A stretch of 10,453 bases of DNA from positions 1 through 10,453 of the forward strand of contig JAJDDS010000124.1 in NCBI GenBank assembly GCA_029260195.1. Reading direction: 5' to 3'. This stretch comes from Phycisphaerae bacterium. GTDB lineage: Bacteria; Planctomycetota; Phycisphaerae; UBA1845. Below are positions 8,830 to 10,453 of this stretch, piece after piece; position 1 is the stretch's first letter, and every line of letters begins with the position of its first letter. The notes below the pieces were generated by a model that did not search any database, was not told where the DNA came from, and saw nothing but the letters and a program-made list of their open reading frames with translations. The position numbers and the translations under genes were made by a program.

Positions 8830-9713
8830 ACTTCAGTCCTCATTTCACCACCAGCCACCAGCGGCCGGCGAACGGCCCGGAACCGGTTCTTCCAAAGGGC
8901 GTCAAACAGCCCAAGCACAAGCACCATCCCCATCAACCCCAACAAGAAGAAGGTCAACGGTGCGACCGAATCGTCATCCCCGACCTGCTTGGCTGAGTTC
9001 TCGAAGAACGCAACCAACGACAGAATCTCCTCCGGCTCCATGGGGTAGCTCTTGAATACTGGTTGCATCGTCGTTGTTGCCGGACTCACCAACCACGCCG
9101 ACAACGGCTTGCGCCCCCCAACCCGTTCCGAAACCTTGGTCAGGTCGACCCCCAGTCTGCCACCGCCCAGAAGCCCGAGCCCGCGCACCGTATGACATGA
9201 AATGCACGGCGGACCACCGTTGGACAGGCGCGTAAGCCCGTTGAATATCCGCTCTCCGGTCTCGACGTCTAACTCGGTGAACGGGCGGTCGCTGAATTTG
9301 ATCCCCTCAAACTGCGACTTCTCCAGCGCCGACTCAGCCTCGATCAAATCCAGCAGCAGGTTCGCTCGATCTCGAGTCAGACCCGCAATCTGCGCCATGA
9401 CCACACCCCGCGATTCCTCCAGGATTCGCATCGCGTACGGATCGCCCCGATCCATCATCGCCTGCGGATTCAGAATGAACCGCACCAGCCACTCGCGGTC
9501 CTTCCGCTGTGACACGCTCTTCAGGTCAGGACCCACCAGACGGCCACCGCCGATCGTGTGGCAGCTGTAGCAGTTCTGCTTGAAAAACGCCGCCGTCTCC
9601 TGCCCCACCGCGACGGGCGGCGCGGCACAGACCAGCGCCGTACCGATCGCCCAGGACCACCGCACACGCCATACCTCCGACAAACGCCGTGCAACGCGAT
9701 ACATCTGCATCAT
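8826..9713 (-). CDS. Membrane-anchored two-heme cytochrome c, NarC-like
   Basis: This 295-residue c-type cytochrome has two CxxCH heme sites, CYSCH at 48-52 and CISCH at 170-174, each in its own cytochrome c fold. Probable Met ligands are M106 (VVMAQIAGL) and M225 (YPMEPEEI), chosen by spacing to the terminal helix. An N-terminal signal peptide with a basic start (RVRW) and hydrophobic core ends near AVGQ (about 37). A single C-terminal helix (about 251-273) followed by an Arg/Lys-rich tail anchors it, so both hemes should lie outside the cytoplasmic membrane. Its stop overlaps narG and its start overlaps the Rrf2 stop, both as ATGA. Family knowledge: a two-heme cytochrome (NarC) precedes narG in Thermus thermophilus and is needed for active enzyme there, and a cytochrome c gene also precedes nxrA in Nitrobacter. 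Assignment as NarC is by context. The start may be at 9713, 9710 or 9704; AAGGG at 9714-9718 is best spaced (9 nt) for 9704. Confidence 0.93.
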   Translation of the reverse strand: MMQMYRVARRLSEVWRVRWSWAIGTALVCAAPPVAVGQETAAFFKQNCYSCHTIGGGRLVGPDLKSVSQRKDREWLVRFILNPQAMMDRGDPYAMRILEESRGVVMAQIAGLTRDRANLLLDLIEAESALEKSQFEGIKFSDRPFTELDVETGERIFNGLTRLSNGGPPCISCHTVRGLGLLGGGRLGVDLTKVSERVGGRKPLSAWLVSPATTTMQPVFKSYPMEPEEILSLVAFFENSAKQVGDDDSVAPLTFFLLGLMGMVLVLGLFDALWKNRFRAVRRPLVAGGEMRTEV

Positions 9714-10156
9714 CCCTTGGTCCCTTTCGTCGACTTCCCTCCGTCGCTGCCGCGTGCGTCAAACGCGATACCGTGAACGGAGGTGTGCTTGAGAAAATGC
9801 GCGTACTGCTCGCAGACGCCCTTCCACCCCTCGTGCGCCGGGCACGGATCCTCGTCGTTGCACTCCTCGTGTCCGAACGGACACGTCCGCCGGGACCCCG
9901 GCATCTGCTCGAACGGTGCGAGAACCTCCGAGAGCATCACCTCCTGAGGAGACCGCACCATCGAGAAGCCACCGCCGCGCCCCGGTGACGAATCCAGAAT
10001 CCGCGCTCGAACGAGGTCACTCAAAATCGTCTGAAGGTATTTTCGCGGGATCCCCGTGTCCTCCGCGACCGTTCGCCCCGAAACCGGCCATTGCTCGACA
10101 CGTTGAGCCAGGTAAATCATCGCCCGCAACGCATATTCGCTAGTCAGAGAAATCAT
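9710..10156 (-). CDS. Rrf2-family transcriptional regulator, probable Fe-S sensor
   Basis: This 148-residue protein starts with MISLTSEYALRAMIYLA and continues with TGIPRKYLQTILSDLVRARIL and a Gly-rich wing (PGRGGGF, 59-64), the winged-helix DNA-binding module of Rrf2 proteins (IscR, NsrR, RirA, CymR group). C92, C99 and C105 (CPFGHEEC..PCPAH) sit where Rrf2 sensors bind an Fe-S cluster. The spacing is C-x6-C-x5-C rather than C-x5-C-x5-C of NsrR/IscR, and C115 adds a fourth cysteine. Inference: it senses NO, oxygen or redox state and controls this nar operon. It is the first cistron, and its stop overlaps the cytochrome start, so it would regulate its own transcript. The C-terminal tail (134-148) is short, Gly/Lys-rich and probably disordered. 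The ATG at 10156 has only a weak SD-like GGAA close to it. I cannot assign a named Rrf2 member. Confidence 0.92.
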   Translation of the reverse strand: MISLTSEYALRAMIYLAQRVEQWPVSGRTVAEDTGIPRKYLQTILSDLVRARILDSSPGRGGGFSMVRSPQEVMLSEVLAPFEQMPGSRRTCPFGHEECNDEDPCPAHEGWKGVCEQYAHFLKHTSVHGIAFDARGSDGGKSTKGTKG

Positions 10157-10173
10157 GTTCCAACGACTCGACT

Positions 10174-10213
10174 ATACGACCATGGGTGTATGGGATATCT
10201 CTGTCCCTGTCAA
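10174..10213 (-). promoter_or_regulatory. Candidate operon promoter with two abutting dyads
   Basis: On the minus strand a perfect -35 hexamer TTGACA lies at 10208-10213. It is followed after 17 nt by a weak -10-like TACACC at 10185-10190, giving a start near 10178. An A-rich stretch (AAAAAATT, about 10225-10232) lies upstream of the -35. Two imperfect dyads fill the core: GGGATA-TCTC-TGTCCC (10192-10207, 5 of 6 arm pairs) exactly in the spacer, and ATAC-N2-CCATGG-N2-GTAT (10174-10191) across the -10. These are plausible operators for the Rrf2 regulator encoded 18 nt downstream. The poor -10 suggests a need for an activator or another sigma factor. I saw no clear FNR box. Confidence 0.4.
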
Positions 10214-10355
10214 CCTGCTCGCACAATTTTTTCCGGTGCCAGCCTCATCCACCCCACGAGCGAGTCTGCGGCGCGTCCTGGAAGACTTACATGTTCGGTG
10301 TGTGTTAGGGGCGCGCGATTCGCAAGATGTTACAAGGGTCCCTGCCTGGTGCGCG

Positions 10356-10397
10356 TTCCGGAAAATATGGCCACATTTTTCCGGAAATTCTGGCCAC
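10356..10397. repeat. Two-copy 19-bp direct repeat, 23-bp period, IS21-like terminal repeats?
   Basis: TTCCGGAAAATATGGCCAC (10356-10374) and TTCCGGAAATTCTGGCCAC (10379-10397) agree at 17 of 19 positions, with starts 23 bp apart. Each contains two small palindromes, TTCCGGAA and TGGCCA. Repeated GGCCA/CCGGAA units of this kind resemble, from memory, the multiple terminal repeats at the ends of IS21-family elements. No istA or istB frame is visible in the window, so this would be an element end just inside the edge or a remnant. The alternative is a regulatory tandem site upstream of the operon. The surrounding 10214-10355 and 10398-10453 hold no gene I can support. Confidence 0.5.
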
Positions 10398-10453
10398 CTT
10401 GGCGGGGCAGGCCAGCGGGCCATTCGTTCCGCCTGCGGCGGGAGTTTTTGGAG

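Noticed and set aside
10172..10423. An 83-codon minus-strand open frame upstream of the Rrf2 gene
   Set aside because: Its composition is rich in Arg, Pro, Ser and Thr with no recognisable domain. It covers the promoter dyads and the direct repeat, and no convincing ribosome site was seen. It is best treated as non-coding.

Overview
This window is one long, single-strand (minus) respiratory nitrate reductase operon. Reading in the direction of transcription, from the high-coordinate end down, it holds an upstream control region (10157-10453), an Rrf2-family Fe-S type regulator (9710-10156), a membrane-anchored two-heme cytochrome c resembling Thermus NarC (8826-9713), narG (5188-8829), narH (3681-5171), narJ (3091-3681), narI (2396-3088), an unusual nitrate transporter of the NarK1 type with a C-terminal DoxX-like domain (524-2314), and the first 158 codons of a second, NarK2-type nitrate/nitrite transporter that runs off the window edge (1-475). 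Long plus-strand reading frames are antisense shadows of these genes.

The operon is tightly packed. Rrf2/cytochrome and cytochrome/narG share ATGA stop-start overlaps, narH/narJ overlap by one base, narJ/narI are 2 nt apart and narG/narH 16 nt apart. The only larger internal gaps are narI-narK1 (81 nt) and narK1-narK2 (48 nt, with a small hairpin). This suggests one transcript and translational coupling, with the regulator made from the same message as the enzyme.

Working model: the two NarK-type carriers bring nitrate in (proton symport) and exchange it for nitrite. NarG (Mo-bisMGD, FS0) and NarH (four Fe-S clusters) face the cytoplasm, because no Tat signal is visible. NarI (two b hemes) anchors them in the membrane and takes electrons from quinol. 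NarJ is the assembly chaperone. The cytochrome sits on the outer face of the membrane and may form a fourth subunit or an electron branch, as described for NarC of Thermus thermophilus. The Rrf2 protein has a C-x6-C-x5-C motif suited to an Fe-S cluster, and could sense NO, oxygen or redox state and act on dyads in its own promoter.

The source is a bacterium with fairly high GC content (about 60% by eye). The cytochrome-narGHJI-narK layout, the Rrf2 subtype and the DoxX fusion suggest a lineage outside the Proteobacteria, possibly Planctomycetota or a neighbouring phylum, but this is a low-confidence impression. The enzymes look intact and canonical. The less ordinary parts are the NarK-DoxX fusion, the cytochrome coupling, the promoter dyads and a 23-bp-period repeat far upstream that resembles the end of an IS21-type element.
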